Assembly (NCBI GenBank): GCA_046262355.1
Contig: JBHEMX010000068.1
Span: forward strand, 1 to 64,000
Direction of reading: 5' to 3'
Origin: DATADD01 sp046262355
GTDB lineage: Bacteria; Actinomycetota; CADDZG01; WHSQ01
Length of the DNA stretch: 64,000 nucleotides
The translations under genes and the position numbers were made by a program. Positions 1 through 7,845 of this stretch are shown here, one piece after another; position 1 is the first letter of the stretch; each line of letters opens with the position of its first letter. Under the pieces are notes generated by a model. The model was not told where the DNA came from, made no database searches, and saw nothing but the letters and a program-made list of their open reading frames with translations.

Positions 1-1873
1 CGACGGAGAGACAGACGTAGGCTCCCGGGTCGACCGCCATGTCGCCTGCCGCCTCACGCGACGCATCGACGTTGGACGTCTCGATGGTGATCCGTCCGCC
101 ACCTCCGACCGCATCGCGCGCGTTGACCACGAGGTTCATGAGGATCTGCTCGATCTGCCCGCGGTCGATCTTGACCCTCCACAGATCCGGCGCGAGCGAT
201 GTCGTCAGCCGCACGCTGACCGGGATCGTGCGCGTCAACATCCTGTGCATCTCCGATACGATCTCGTTGAGGTCGAGCACCTGAGGCTGCACAACCTCTC
301 GGCGCGAGAAGGTCAATAGCTGCCGGGTGAGCTGCGCGCCCCGCTCGCCCGCTCGCATGATCTCTTGGAGATCGTCGAGACGCGGATCGCCCTCGCGCAA
401 CCCCTCTGCCGCGAAGCGCGCGTAGTTCTGGACGACCGCAAGCAGGTTGTTGAAGTCGTGCGCGACGCCGCCGGCGAGTTGGCCGACGGCCTCCATCTTC
501 TGCGATTGTCGAAGCTGATCCTCGAGGGACTTGCGCTCTGTGATGTCGAACAGCATGCCGCGAAAGAAGGAAGGCCGGCCGCGCTCGTCCCGGACGAGCG
601 TGGCTTCGTCGCGGACCCACACCGCGCGGCCGTCGCGTGCGACGAGCCTGTACTCGTCGTTCGTTCTTCCGGTGATCTCTTCGACGGCTGCCGCCTCACC
701 GGTCGTCACCCGGTCCCTGTCGGCTGGATGGACCCTTTGCAGCCATAGCTCCGGATCCGCCATCCACTCCTCCGGCGAGAAGCCGAGCAGCTTGTCGATC
801 TGTGGGCTGACGTAGACCCACCTGCCGTCGGGCCCCGGTTCGGCCGTATAGACCACTCCCGGGAGCTGCTCGACGAGATCCCTGTACTTGCTCTCCGCCT
901 CCCTGAGCCTTTTCTCCATGACCTTGCGCTCGTTGAGGTCCGACATCAGCCCTCCCACTCGCACGAGTACGAGGAGGAAGAGCGCAGCGGAGATGGCGGC
1001 GATCGCGGGGACGTTGTCCAGCCGTCCCTGTGACGCCTCGCTGATGAGCACCGCCGAGGGCACGAGCGCAGATGCTCCCAGCAGCGCGAGGCGCCAATTG
1101 CGAGATGTCGCCTCCTTGTCGGTCATGGGTAGGGTGAGCGACCTCATCGAGGGATGGAGGGCCGCTGCGCCGACGAGTGTGAAAGACAGCATGTAGCCGG
1201 CCAGCGCGGGATGGCTGAAATGAAACTCGTTGTTGAGGAGTGCGATCGAATAGCCGGTGTCGGCCACCAGTTGACACACAACCCCGAGGCTCAGCAGTCG
1301 ATACGAAGCATGGCGCGCCGTCGAAGCGAAGCTCAGCCGCACGAGAACGCCCAATAGCAGCATGTCGAAGAAGGGATACGCAAGAGAGACGAGCTGCGCC
1401 GTCAACGAGAGTCCTGTGTCGTTGATGTATGGAGACATCAGGAAGGTCCAGGAGAACACGCCGACTCCGGTGGCAACGACCATCGCGTCCAGTGAGCCGC
1501 CGCGGTCCAAGCCTCTGCTGCGTGCGCCGGCGATGAGTGCGACGCCCACCACGAGCAAGCTGTACGAGAGCAGAAAGAAAGAGTCCGCCGGCGACGGGAA
1601 CGGGAGCCCCTGGTACCACATGACGTCGGCGATGACATAGAAGACATAGCCGCACGCGAGCACGACCCAACCGGTTGGTCGTTCCGGGCGGTGCACGCGC
1701 AGGCCCGTCAGCACCGAGACCGCGGTGCCGAGGCACAGCGCGGCGAAGATGCCCGCGCGTACCGGGCCGCTCGCGGGCGCGACGAAGTAGGCGACGATAG
1801 CGACCAAGCCCGCGCCCACCCAGACGGTGGCGACCAAGCCCGCGCCCAGCCGGCGGCTCGAAGACGCCTGCAT
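1..1873 (-). CDS. Membrane PAS sensor histidine kinase, C-terminus cut by window edge
   Basis: Probable sensor kinase that phosphorylates a response regulator not seen here. Read leftward from ATG 1873, the frame stays open for 624 residues to the window edge. Roughly the first 300 residues are hydrophobic multi-pass membrane sequence. A PAS domain follows at about 325-440 (YRDLVEQLPGVVYTAEPGP), then a dimerisation/phosphoacceptor helix with H472 in the H-box VAHDFNNLL. The ATPase domain has begun, with an N-box NLVVNARDAV. The G-boxes lie beyond the edge, so kinase competence cannot be judged. It is divergent from the cupredoxin gene, with about 170 bp between the starts. A hybrid kinase with a C-terminal receiver is possible. 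The ligand is unknown. Confidence 0.85.
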   Translation of the reverse strand, partial: MQASSSRRLGAGLVATVWVGAGLVAIVAYFVAPASGPVRAGIFAALCLGTAVSVLTGLRVHRPERPTGWVVLACGYVFYVIADVMWYQGLPFPSPADSFFLLSYSLLVVGVALIAGARSRGLDRGGSLDAMVVATGVGVFSWTFLMSPYINDTGLSLTAQLVSLAYPFFDMLLLGVLVRLSFASTARHASYRLLSLGVVCQLVADTGYSIALLNNEFHFSHPALAGYMLSFTLVGAAALHPSMRSLTLPMTDKEATSRNWRLALLGASALVPSAVLISEASQGRLDNVPAIAAISAALFLLVLVRVGGLMSDLNERKVMEKRLREAESKYRDLVEQLPGVVYTAEPGPDGRWVYVSPQIDKLLGFSPEEWMADPELWLQRVHPADRDRVTTGEAAAVEEITGRTNDEYRLVARDGRAVWVRDEATLVRDERGRPSFFRGMLFDITERKSLEDQLRQSQKMEAVGQLAGGVAHDFNNLLAVVQNYARFAAEGLREGDPRLDDLQEIMRAGERGAQLTRQLLTFSRREVVQPQVLDLNEIVSEMHRMLTRTIPVSVRLTTSLAPDLWRVKIDRGQIEQILMNLVVNARDAVGGGGRITIETSNVDASREAAGDMAVDPGAYVCLSV

Positions 1874-2043
1874 AGGTCTCTTGTCGACGCGCGCGGCTGC
1901 GCTCTGAAGGTCGTGGGCCTAGGACGAGGAACCCGGATGCCGGAGCCGGCCCCGGCGGTCGGGAACCCTCCCGAGCGCTCCGGTGTAGTCGATGAGAGGA
2001 AACACGAGCCTGCCCTCGGGCGCCGAAGGAGAGGAGCCTCTCG

Positions 2044-2640
2044 ATGAAGGGTCGACGTTTGGTCCTGGTGCTGGTCGCGTCTGTGGCGACTGCCGTTTTT
2101 CCGGCGGGCGGGGCGAAGGCCGGCGGCTTCTGCTCAGGATATGAGGGAGAGCGGCTCACGGACGCCTCCGGCGCCACCGTCGAGATGAAGGGCAACTGCT
2201 TCACCCCGACCGTCCTGCGCGTTCGGCCCGGAGCCACCGTGACGTTCTCCAACCAAGACCCGGAGGCCCACGCCGTCGGCGGCGCCGCCGGATCGTTCGG
2301 CGACATGCACCGCGAGATAGCTCCCGGCAAGTCGGTCCGGTACAGGTTCGAGGACGAAGGCACGTTCCCCTATGTATGCATCTTCCATCCCGGCATGGCG
2401 GGAGCGATCGTTGTGGGCGATGGAGAGGGCCCGGACGCCTCCGGCGCCACCGGCATCCTGGTTCCCCCCTCCTCCGCCGGCAACGACCGGGCCTCGCGCT
2501 CTCCTTCGGACGCCGACGGGGGCCCCGGGGCCGCCGCGGTGATCGCGGCCCTGGCCTTCCTCGCCGTGCTCGCCGGTGTGGTTGCGCGCCTGGTGAGGGG
2601 CGCGCACAGGGAGGCGGCCGTGGGTCCCGAAGGAGCATGA
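2044..2640 (+). CDS. Secreted, membrane-anchored plastocyanin-like cupredoxin
   Basis: Likely a small blue-copper electron carrier on the outer face of the membrane. Residues 1-26 form a signal peptide ending near AGGAKAGG. The type 1 copper ligands of the family are visible as H76 (EAHAVGG) and C112, H115 and M118 in YVCIFHPGM. A low-complexity linker follows the domain, then a hydrophobic helix at about 160-185 with a basic flank, suggesting C-terminal anchoring. The start is ATG 2044, with a GGAGAGGAG stretch just upstream. Its redox partner is not evident from the neighbours. Confident on the fold, not on the partner. Confidence 0.85.
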   Translation: MKGRRLVLVLVASVATAVFPAGGAKAGGFCSGYEGERLTDASGATVEMKGNCFTPTVLRVRPGATVTFSNQDPEAHAVGGAAGSFGDMHREIAPGKSVRYRFEDEGTFPYVCIFHPGMAGAIVVGDGEGPDASGATGILVPPSSAGNDRASRSPSDADGGPGAAAVIAALAFLAVLAGVVARLVRGAHREAAVGPEGA

Positions 2641-2748
2641 GGATGCTCGGCGCCGGTAGGCTCGCCTCCCGACGCCGGAGTTTCTCGCGCCTTGCTCTGG
2701 GTAGAGGAAGAGGCGGTTCGATAGACCGCTAGGGCAAGGGGGTGACCG

Positions 2749-3300
2749 ATGGATGCCTGGGTCTGGTTCGTGATCCTCGCCGTCGTCGTCGTTGCGATCG
2801 TTCTGTATCTCGGAGCGCGCAAGAAGAGATCCGAGGCGCTGCAGGACCGCTTCGGTCCCGAGTACGACCGCACGGTGAAGGAGGCGGGAGCACGTCGGGG
2901 TGGGGAATCGGAGCTCGCGGCGCGCACCAAGCGGCGCGACGAGCTCGACATCAAGCCGTTGTCGGACGAGGCGCGCGAGAGGTATTCGAGCGCGTGGCGC
3001 GAGACGCAGGAGCGTTTCGTGGACGCCCCGACCGACGCGGTGACCGAGGCCGACCGGCTCGTGCAGGAGGTGATGCAGGAGCGCGGCTATCCGGTGGACA
3101 ACTTCGACCAGCGCTCGTCGGACGTCTCCGTGGACCATCCGAACGTGGTCGAGGACTACCGGGCGGCGCATGGGATCTCGCTCGCGAACCAACACGGGGA
3201 GGCGAGTACGGAGGATCTGCGTCAGGCGATGGTCCACTACCGGCAGCTCTTCGACGAGCTCCTCGAGACGCGTGAGCGGCCCGCCCGCGAGGTGAGCTGA
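2749..3300 (+). CDS. Membrane-anchored hypothetical protein, 183 aa
   Basis: I do not recognise a characterised family. The N-terminus is a single hydrophobic helix (residues 4-24), followed by RKKR, so the protein should be anchored with the remainder in the cytoplasm. The soluble part is highly charged and helical, with repeated Glu/Arg-rich segments and a conserved-looking tail (MVHYRQLFDELL). The start is ATG 2749, preceded by AAGGGGGTG. It runs convergent with the WS/DGAT gene, and only 16 bp separate the stops. The coding character is clear: a steady GC-rich third position and no competing frame with family similarity. Confidence 0.75.
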   Translation: MDAWVWFVILAVVVVAIVLYLGARKKRSEALQDRFGPEYDRTVKEAGARRGGESELAARTKRRDELDIKPLSDEARERYSSAWRETQERFVDAPTDAVTEADRLVQEVMQERGYPVDNFDQRSSDVSVDHPNVVEDYRAAHGISLANQHGEASTEDLRQAMVHYRQLFDELLETRERPAREVS

Positions 3301-3316
3301 GGGACGCGCGCGGCTC

Positions 3317-4684
3317 CTAGACCGCGGCGCGCAATTCTGCCACTGCCTTGTCCAACCCCTCCGCCACGAGGCGCAGGTCCGACGAGGCATCACGGTCGCC
3401 GAGGAGGCCGAAGCCGAGAACACCCCCATAGGACAGCACCGCGATGCTGAGCGCGGTGTTGGGCGCGAGCGGGATGAATGGATAGACGGCACTCATGCGC
3501 CGCCCCAGGCAGCTCAGCGCGCGGCCCGAGCCCGGGACGTTCGTCACGGCGAGATTGAACGCGCGCTGATGTCCCAACAGCTTCGTCGCCGGCGCGAGCA
3601 ACGCGGGCGGCAGGTAGTCGCCGAGCGACGTGAGCAGCCGAGCCCCCGCGGGTTGGTCCGAGGCCTTCAGCCTCCGCATCTCTGCGGCGGCGGCGCGCAG
3701 CCGGCGGACGGGATCGTCCTCGGACGCGGGCAGCGCCGCCCATAGCGCCGCGACGCGATTGCCCGGCGTCGCCACATCCGAGGTTCGCAGCGACATGGGG
3801 ACGAGCACCCGGAGATCAAGGTCGTCGACACTCTCGCCGCGCGCCTGCAGCAGGTTCCTGACTCCTCCGGCGGCCGCGGCCAACACGACGTCGTTGATCG
3901 TCGTTCCGAACCTGTCCTTTACGGCTCTCACGTCGTCCAGCTGCACGCGCACCGTCTCGATGCAGCGTCCCGGGCCGACGGCGCGGTTGAGCGGTGATGG
4001 AGGCGCGTTGAAGCTGCTGGCGAGGAACTCGATGGCGGCCCTCGTGGCGCCGGACACCCGCTCTTCGACGGCGCCTGCGTCGAGTGCAGCGACCTGGAGC
4101 CGTCGGAGCATCTGCACCGAGCCCGCGAGGGTCTGCTCGAGTGCGTCTCCGATGAGCTCGTCCCGGGTCGGTGGCGGCGCGGGGCTCCTCGGGTCGGCGC
4201 CGCGCGGCTCGGGAGCCGAGGACAGCAGCATGGCTCCTAGGTTGACCCCCGAGATGCCGTCGACCATGGCGTGATGGAACTTCGAGACGAGGGCGAATCC
4301 ACCGCCCTCGAGGCCGTCGACGAACCACAGCTCCCAGAGCGGGCGACCGCGATCAAGCCTCTGCGACAGGAGTGTCGCGGCGAGACGCTCCAGCGAGGCG
4401 GGATCCCCGGGTTCGTCGGCGGTCGCGTGCAGCACGTGATGCGCCGGCTCGAAGGCGTCGTCGTCGATCCACACGGGTCGAGCGAGTCCCCAGGGGACGA
4501 ACGCAAGGCGCTGGCGCCAGCGCGGGCTGCTGCCGAGGCGCCGGGAGACCATGTCGGTTACTGCTGCGAACTCGGGCGCGGGACCGTCGAAGAACGCCAA
4601 GGCGCCCACGTGCATCGGCGTGTTGGGGCCTTCGATGTGCAGGAATGCATCGTCCAGCGCGCTGAGCCGCTCGCGAATCTGCAT
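3317..4684 (-). CDS. WS/DGAT family acyltransferase (wax ester or triacylglycerol synthase)
   Basis: Acyl-CoA-dependent acyltransferase that would esterify fatty alcohol or diacylglycerol to make storage lipid at the membrane or lipid-droplet surface. The catalytic motif HHxxxDG is intact as HHAMVDG at residues 137-143. The N-terminal RLSALDDAFLHIEGPNTPMH and the later block around INDVVLAAAAGGVR are typical of the family. Starting at ATG 4684 gives 455 aa, close to the usual 450-475. An upstream in-frame TTG at 4732 is rejected because it lies in a duplicated non-coding segment. The gene is divergent from pcm. WS versus DGAT activity cannot be told from sequence. Confidence 0.9.
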   Translation of the reverse strand: MQIRERLSALDDAFLHIEGPNTPMHVGALAFFDGPAPEFAAVTDMVSRRLGSSPRWRQRLAFVPWGLARPVWIDDDAFEPAHHVLHATADEPGDPASLERLAATLLSQRLDRGRPLWELWFVDGLEGGGFALVSKFHHAMVDGISGVNLGAMLLSSAPEPRGADPRSPAPPPTRDELIGDALEQTLAGSVQMLRRLQVAALDAGAVEERVSGATRAAIEFLASSFNAPPSPLNRAVGPGRCIETVRVQLDDVRAVKDRFGTTINDVVLAAAAGGVRNLLQARGESVDDLDLRVLVPMSLRTSDVATPGNRVAALWAALPASEDDPVRRLRAAAAEMRRLKASDQPAGARLLTSLGDYLPPALLAPATKLLGHQRAFNLAVTNVPGSGRALSCLGRRMSAVYPFIPLAPNTALSIAVLSYGGVLGFGLLGDRDASSDLRLVAEGLDKAVAELRAAV

Positions 4685-4690
4685 GTGGCC

Positions 4691-4812
4691 TTGTTCGCTC
4701 CCGCGGATGGGTTGCCATTGTGCCGGGAGCAAGGAGTAGCTCGCGAGATCCTGTTCGCTCCCCGAGGTAGGTTCCCATTATGCCCAGGAGCAAGGAGGGG
4801 CTTGCGAGGCTC
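4691..4812 (+). repeat. Imperfect 60-bp tandem duplication covering the pcm start region
   Basis: Two adjacent copies of about 60 bp (4691-4751 and 4752-4812) share TGTTCGCTCC, then a CCATT(A/G)TGCC core, then GGAGCAAGGAG. The second copy contains the true pcm start (ATG 4780) and its first codons. The first has GTG in place of ATG, with an in-frame TAG shortly after. It looks like a vestigial copy of the initiation region left by a local duplication. Confidence 0.75.
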
Positions 4813-5403
4813 GTCTCGCGTGAGGGTGCATCGGCGCGCATCGTCGAGGCCTTCCGGGCCGTAGATCGCGGCGACTTCGTTCCCGAGGAATCACACCCCA
4901 ACGCCTACCGCGACCGGCCCGTCGCCATCCCGGAGGGCCAGACCACGAGCCAGCCGTCGCTGATCGCGCGCATGGTCGACGTCGCCGATGTCCACGCCGC
5001 CGATGGCGTGCTGGAGGTTGGTACCGGCTTTGGGTTCCAGACCGCGTTGCTGGTGGCTCTCGCGGGCCGCGTCGTGTCGATCGATCGGCACGCCACGCTG
5101 ACCGAGGCCGCGCGCGCGAACCTGCGGCGCGCCAGGATCGAGGGCGCCACCTTGATCACGGGGGACGGCTGGAACGGCGCCCCCGAGCATGCGCCGTTCG
5201 ATGCGATCATCGTGTCGGCCGCCGCGAGCGAGGTGCCCGTCGCGCTCGGCGCCCAGCTGGCCGAGGGTGGACGGCTCGTCATCCCGGTCCAGAGCGCGCT
5301 CGGCGACGAGGTGTTGCTGTTCGTGAAGGTCTCGGGCGTGCTGGAGCGGAAGAGGCTCGTCACGCCCGCCCGCTTCGTGCCGCTCGTCCCCGAACAACCC
5401 TAG
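4780..5403 (+). CDS. pcm: Protein-L-isoaspartate O-methyltransferase
   Basis: Repairs aged proteins by using S-adenosylmethionine to methylate L-isoaspartyl residues in the cytoplasm. The Pcm signature around the active site is present as EGQTTSQPSLIARM (residues 47-60), followed by the SAM-binding motif I VLEVGTGFGFQTA. The 207-residue length is normal for the bacterial enzyme. ATG 4780 lies inside the second copy of a local 60-bp duplication. The gene is followed by repeat-rich intergenic DNA, then rmuC. No operon partner is apparent. Confidence 0.92.
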   Translation: MPRSKEGLARLVSREGASARIVEAFRAVDRGDFVPEESHPNAYRDRPVAIPEGQTTSQPSLIARMVDVADVHAADGVLEVGTGFGFQTALLVALAGRVVSIDRHATLTEAARANLRRARIEGATLITGDGWNGAPEHAPFDAIIVSAAASEVPVALGAQLAEGGRLVIPVQSALGDEVLLFVKVSGVLERKRLVTPARFVPLVPEQP

Positions 5404-5438
5404 CCGCGCGCCGCGGGGGCGCCAGATCCGGCCCACGG

Positions 5439-5579
5439 CGACCAGAAGCCCTCCACCCCCGCCCAGCGGCGGCACAGGGCCAAAGGTCCCGAGAACCCGC
5501 CCGCCGACGCCGGGGGACCGAGTGGACCCGACCAGAAGCCCTCCACCCCCGCCCAGCGGCGGCACAGGGCCAAAGGTCC
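5439..5579. repeat. Pair of 51-bp direct repeats carrying a GGACCTTTGGCCC half-palindrome
   Basis: Copies at 5439-5489 and 5529-5579 are identical over 51 bp and spaced at a 90-bp period, between pcm and rmuC. Each ends with GGGCCAAAGGTCC (on the minus strand GGACCTTTGGCCC), an imperfect palindrome with a TTT/AAA centre. That core resembles the DosR/NarL-type boxes of actinobacteria, but no regulator gene is adjacent. The copies could instead be a dispersed intergenic repeat. Confidence 0.75.
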
Positions 5580-5654
5580 GAGATGGCGCCGTCCTCCCTC
5601 CCGAGGGCTGAGCTGAATCCGAAAGTTGTCACGGGTGCTCCTTACATTGGTCTT

Positions 5655-6694
5655 ATGGATGCCTCCTTCGTCGTTGCTGCCATCGTTGTCGTCGTCGCTT
5701 GTCTCGCCGCCGCACACCTGTACCGGCGGGAGCGAACGCCGGTTCCCGAGGAGATCTCGGCGCTGCGCGCCGAGATGCATCTGCTCGTCCAACAGGTCTC
5801 CTCCGGCAGCACGGTCGTGACCCAGCGCCTCGAGGGGATCGACACTCGCATGGCCCAGACGCAGAGCCAGAAAACGCCGACATGGTGAGCAACATCTTCG
5901 CCACGCTCGGCGACGTGAGCCGCCAGACGCGCACCGTCGCGGAGCAGGCGCGCGAGTTCACCCTCCTCCAGGATCTGCTCAAGGCGCCCAAGCCGCGCGG
6001 AGGCCTCGGCGAGGCGATGCTTACCGAACTGCTCCGTCAGGTACTGCCGGCTCAGGCGTTCGACACTCAATACCGCTTCTCGTCGGGGGTGGTGGTCGAC
6101 GCGATCGTCCGGATGGGTGAACGGCTCGTGTGCATCGATTCCAAGTTCCCGCTGTCGAACTACCGCCGCATGTGTGAGGCACCCGACGCCGACAGAGTCG
6201 CTGCCGAGCGTGCCTTCGCCGCCGATGTCGACCGCCACATCAAGGACATCTCGACGCGCTACGTGGTGCCCGACGAGGGCACCCTCGACTTCGCGGTGAT
6301 GTACGTGCCTGCGGAGGGCCTCTACGGAGAGGTGCTGAGGCTGTCGCATCGAAAGCGCCCACTGTTCGAGACCGCGATCGAGGCGCGCGTGATCCCGATG
6401 TCGCCGCTGACGCTCTACGGATACCTGCAGACGATCCTGTTCGGCCTCAAGTGCCTGAGCATCGAGAAGAGCGCCGAGGCGATCCTCGGTTTCTGTGGCC
6501 GGCTCGAGCAGGACATCGAGCGCTTCGGAGATGAGTACGAGACGCTCGGCAGGCATATCAACAACGCGCGCTCCAAGTACGAGGAGGGCGCGCGGCGCCT
6601 CGACCGCTTCCGCGACCGCCTCGAGCGGGTGACGGACATCGCGGGGGAGTCCGAGGGCGAGGCCCAGGTCCCTCTGGAGGCCGTGAACGACTGA
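5655..6694 (+). pseudogene. rmuC: RmuC family protein, apparent single-base frameshift
   Basis: RmuC proteins are membrane-anchored coiled-coil proteins with a nuclease-like core, linked to limiting DNA rearrangement. The N-terminal part starts at ATG 5655 with a hydrophobic helix (ASFVVAAIVVVVACLAAAHL) and coiled coil, but stops at 5888. The conserved core resumes in the -1 frame as NADMVSNIFATLGDV and continues through GLGEAMLTELL and DAIVRMGERLVCIDSKFPL to 6694. The break coincides with an AAAA run near 5871-5874. One extra A would give QKNADMVSNIF and join the two parts. The rest of the core is intact, so this is either a recent mutation or a homopolymer sequencing error. Confidence 0.85.
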
Positions 6695-6762
6695 TCGACT
6701 CGCCCTCACCGGGAGACGGTCCAGGCCCGCTCGCGGCCCCCGGCCCCACCATCCGGGCCGCC

Positions 6763-6860
6763 CGAACACCCGGACGGACCGACCGAACACCCGGACGGGA
6801 CCGACCGAACACCCGGACGGACCGACCGAACACCCAGGCCGCCCGAACAACCGGTCGGCC
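6763..6860. repeat. 21-22 bp tandem repeat, three good and two degenerate copies
   Basis: Units of the form CGAACACCCGGACGGACCGAC begin at 6763, 6784 and 6806, with one extra G in the second. Two decayed units follow from 6827 and 6844. The array starts shortly after the rmuC stop and lies in non-coding DNA. Any product read through it is arginine/valine low-complexity sequence, which I do not accept as a gene. Confidence 0.85.
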
Positions 6861-6870
6861 CTAGCGGCTC

Positions 6871-7052
6871 GGGGCGGCGGCCGGTCGATCCGCGGCGGCC
6901 TCGCTGCCTCGCTCGAGTCTGCCTGGTCGGCCTCGGCGCGCCGGCCGGTCGAGCCGCGGCGGGCCCCGCTTGCCTCACTCGGGTCTGCTGGTCGGCCTCG
7001 GCGCGCCGGCCGGTCGAGCCGCGCCGGGCCCCGCTTACCTCACTCGGGTCTG
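6871..7052. repeat. About 65-bp tandem repeat, nearly three copies
   Basis: A unit beginning GGTCGGCCTCGGCGCGCCGG and ending CTCACTCGGGTCTGC occurs at 6925-6989 and 6990-7052 with very few differences. A diverged copy sits at about 6871-6924. With the shorter repeat upstream it fills the 420-bp gap between rmuC and the small genes at 7115-7515. Apart from the two arrays I see no gene there. The units contain GC-rich dyads (GGCGCGCC, CCGGCCGG). Confidence 0.8.
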
Positions 7053-7114
7053 CCGGGCAGGCCTAGGATGTCGGCGCGAGGCCGGGCCGCCGGGAGCCGG
7101 AGCCGTTGTGTGCC

Positions 7115-7303
7115 CTATTCCGGTTGCTGTCGGTCCAGTCCGGCGAGGTAGTCGTCGGACGCCTCGACTAGATCGGCCACGAGTTCGGCAGCCTGCTCGA
7201 AGCCGTCGCTTGCGAGCCGGTCCCGCAGGCCGGCGAGCGTGCTCGCCAGGAGCACGACGACGAGATCGCCGAGGTCCGGCGGCGCGCCGACCGACCTCTT
7301 CAT
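7115..7303 (-). CDS. Small acidic hypothetical protein, 62 aa
   Basis: I do not recognise a family. ATG 7303 overlaps the stop of the preceding small gene as ATGA, which argues that both are translated as a coupled pair. The product is acidic and helical, with a leucine/valine/alanine-rich stretch (DLVVVLLASTLAGLRDRL) that could be an amphipathic helix or a weak membrane segment, ending in DLVEASDDYLAGLDRQQPE. A longer frame through the same stop reads through unrelated sequence and is not supported. Confidence 0.5.
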   Translation of the reverse strand: MKRSVGAPPDLGDLVVVLLASTLAGLRDRLASDGFEQAAELVADLVEASDDYLAGLDRQQPE

Positions 7304-7515
7304 GCTCTCCGTCTCTTGCCGCGCATGACTTCGGGATGCTCGGACCAGTAGTGGCGGCGGACCGCCGGCCCCTGACTCCATCCCTTCGGGACGTAGATGG
7401 CCCGCCCGCAGGTCCGGCAGTGGGGCCTCTTGCGCCTCGGGGCGCGCGCGAGGCTGGGCTTCGAGGGAGACACGTCGATCACCTCCGTCGGCCCGGGAGT
7501 ACGCGGCTGGGACAA
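7300..7515 (-). CDS. Small basic zinc-ribbon-like protein, 71 aa
   Basis: Unrecognised small protein. It carries one CxxC knuckle (HCRTCGRAIYV) and a downstream histidine-containing segment (RRHYWSEHPEV), together a possible CCHH-type zinc site. The N- and C-termini are very basic (RAPRRKRPH, MRGKRRRA), suggesting nucleic-acid contact, though this is inference only. The start is uncertain; 7515 gives the full open frame, preceded by about 330 bp without a gene. Its TGA overlaps the ATG of the next small gene. Confidence 0.5.
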   Translation of the reverse strand: MSQPRTPGPTEVIDVSPSKPSLARAPRRKRPHCRTCGRAIYVPKGWSQGPAVRRHYWSEHPEVMRGKRRRA

Positions 7516-7845
7516 CGCTACGTCTCCCCTGTGACATGAAACCGCCGTTAGAGAACAGTCGGGGAAGAAATGTCAGCCAATGGCTCCTTCGTCGTGTGGT
7601 GGGCGCATCTGTGGATGGCGCTCGCAGCCCTGGTACGCGCCCCGGATACTGCACCTCGGTTTCCGGCGCGCGCTTGGAGATCGCTCGCGCCGGGTACTCG
7701 CCACTGCGGCGCTGGTCTCGACCCTCGCGCCCCCATCCGCATTCGCGTTCTCACAGGCGGCCGCGAGCGGGTAAGCGTTTCGTCCGCAGATGTGGCATGC
7801 GCAGCGCGTGACAAGCGGCGGCCGGGTCGGTTATCCATTGGATCC
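7516..7845. other. 330-bp gap without a recognised gene
   Basis: This lies between the divergent small-gene pair and the dehydrogenase. An open frame continues upstream of the dehydrogenase start, but its translation lacks any family feature and has no good ribosome-binding site, so I treat it as untranslated. It presumably holds promoters for both directions. I could not pick a convincing -35/-10 pair. Confidence 0.4.

Noticed and set aside
696..2363. Minus-strand open frame across the kinase and cupredoxin region
   Set aside because: It crosses two real genes in the wrong frame; the kinase reads cleanly from 1873 in a different frame.
5439..7052. CRISPR array
   Set aside because: The repeats here are tandem or only two-copy, with no regularly sized unique spacers, and there are no cas genes in the window.
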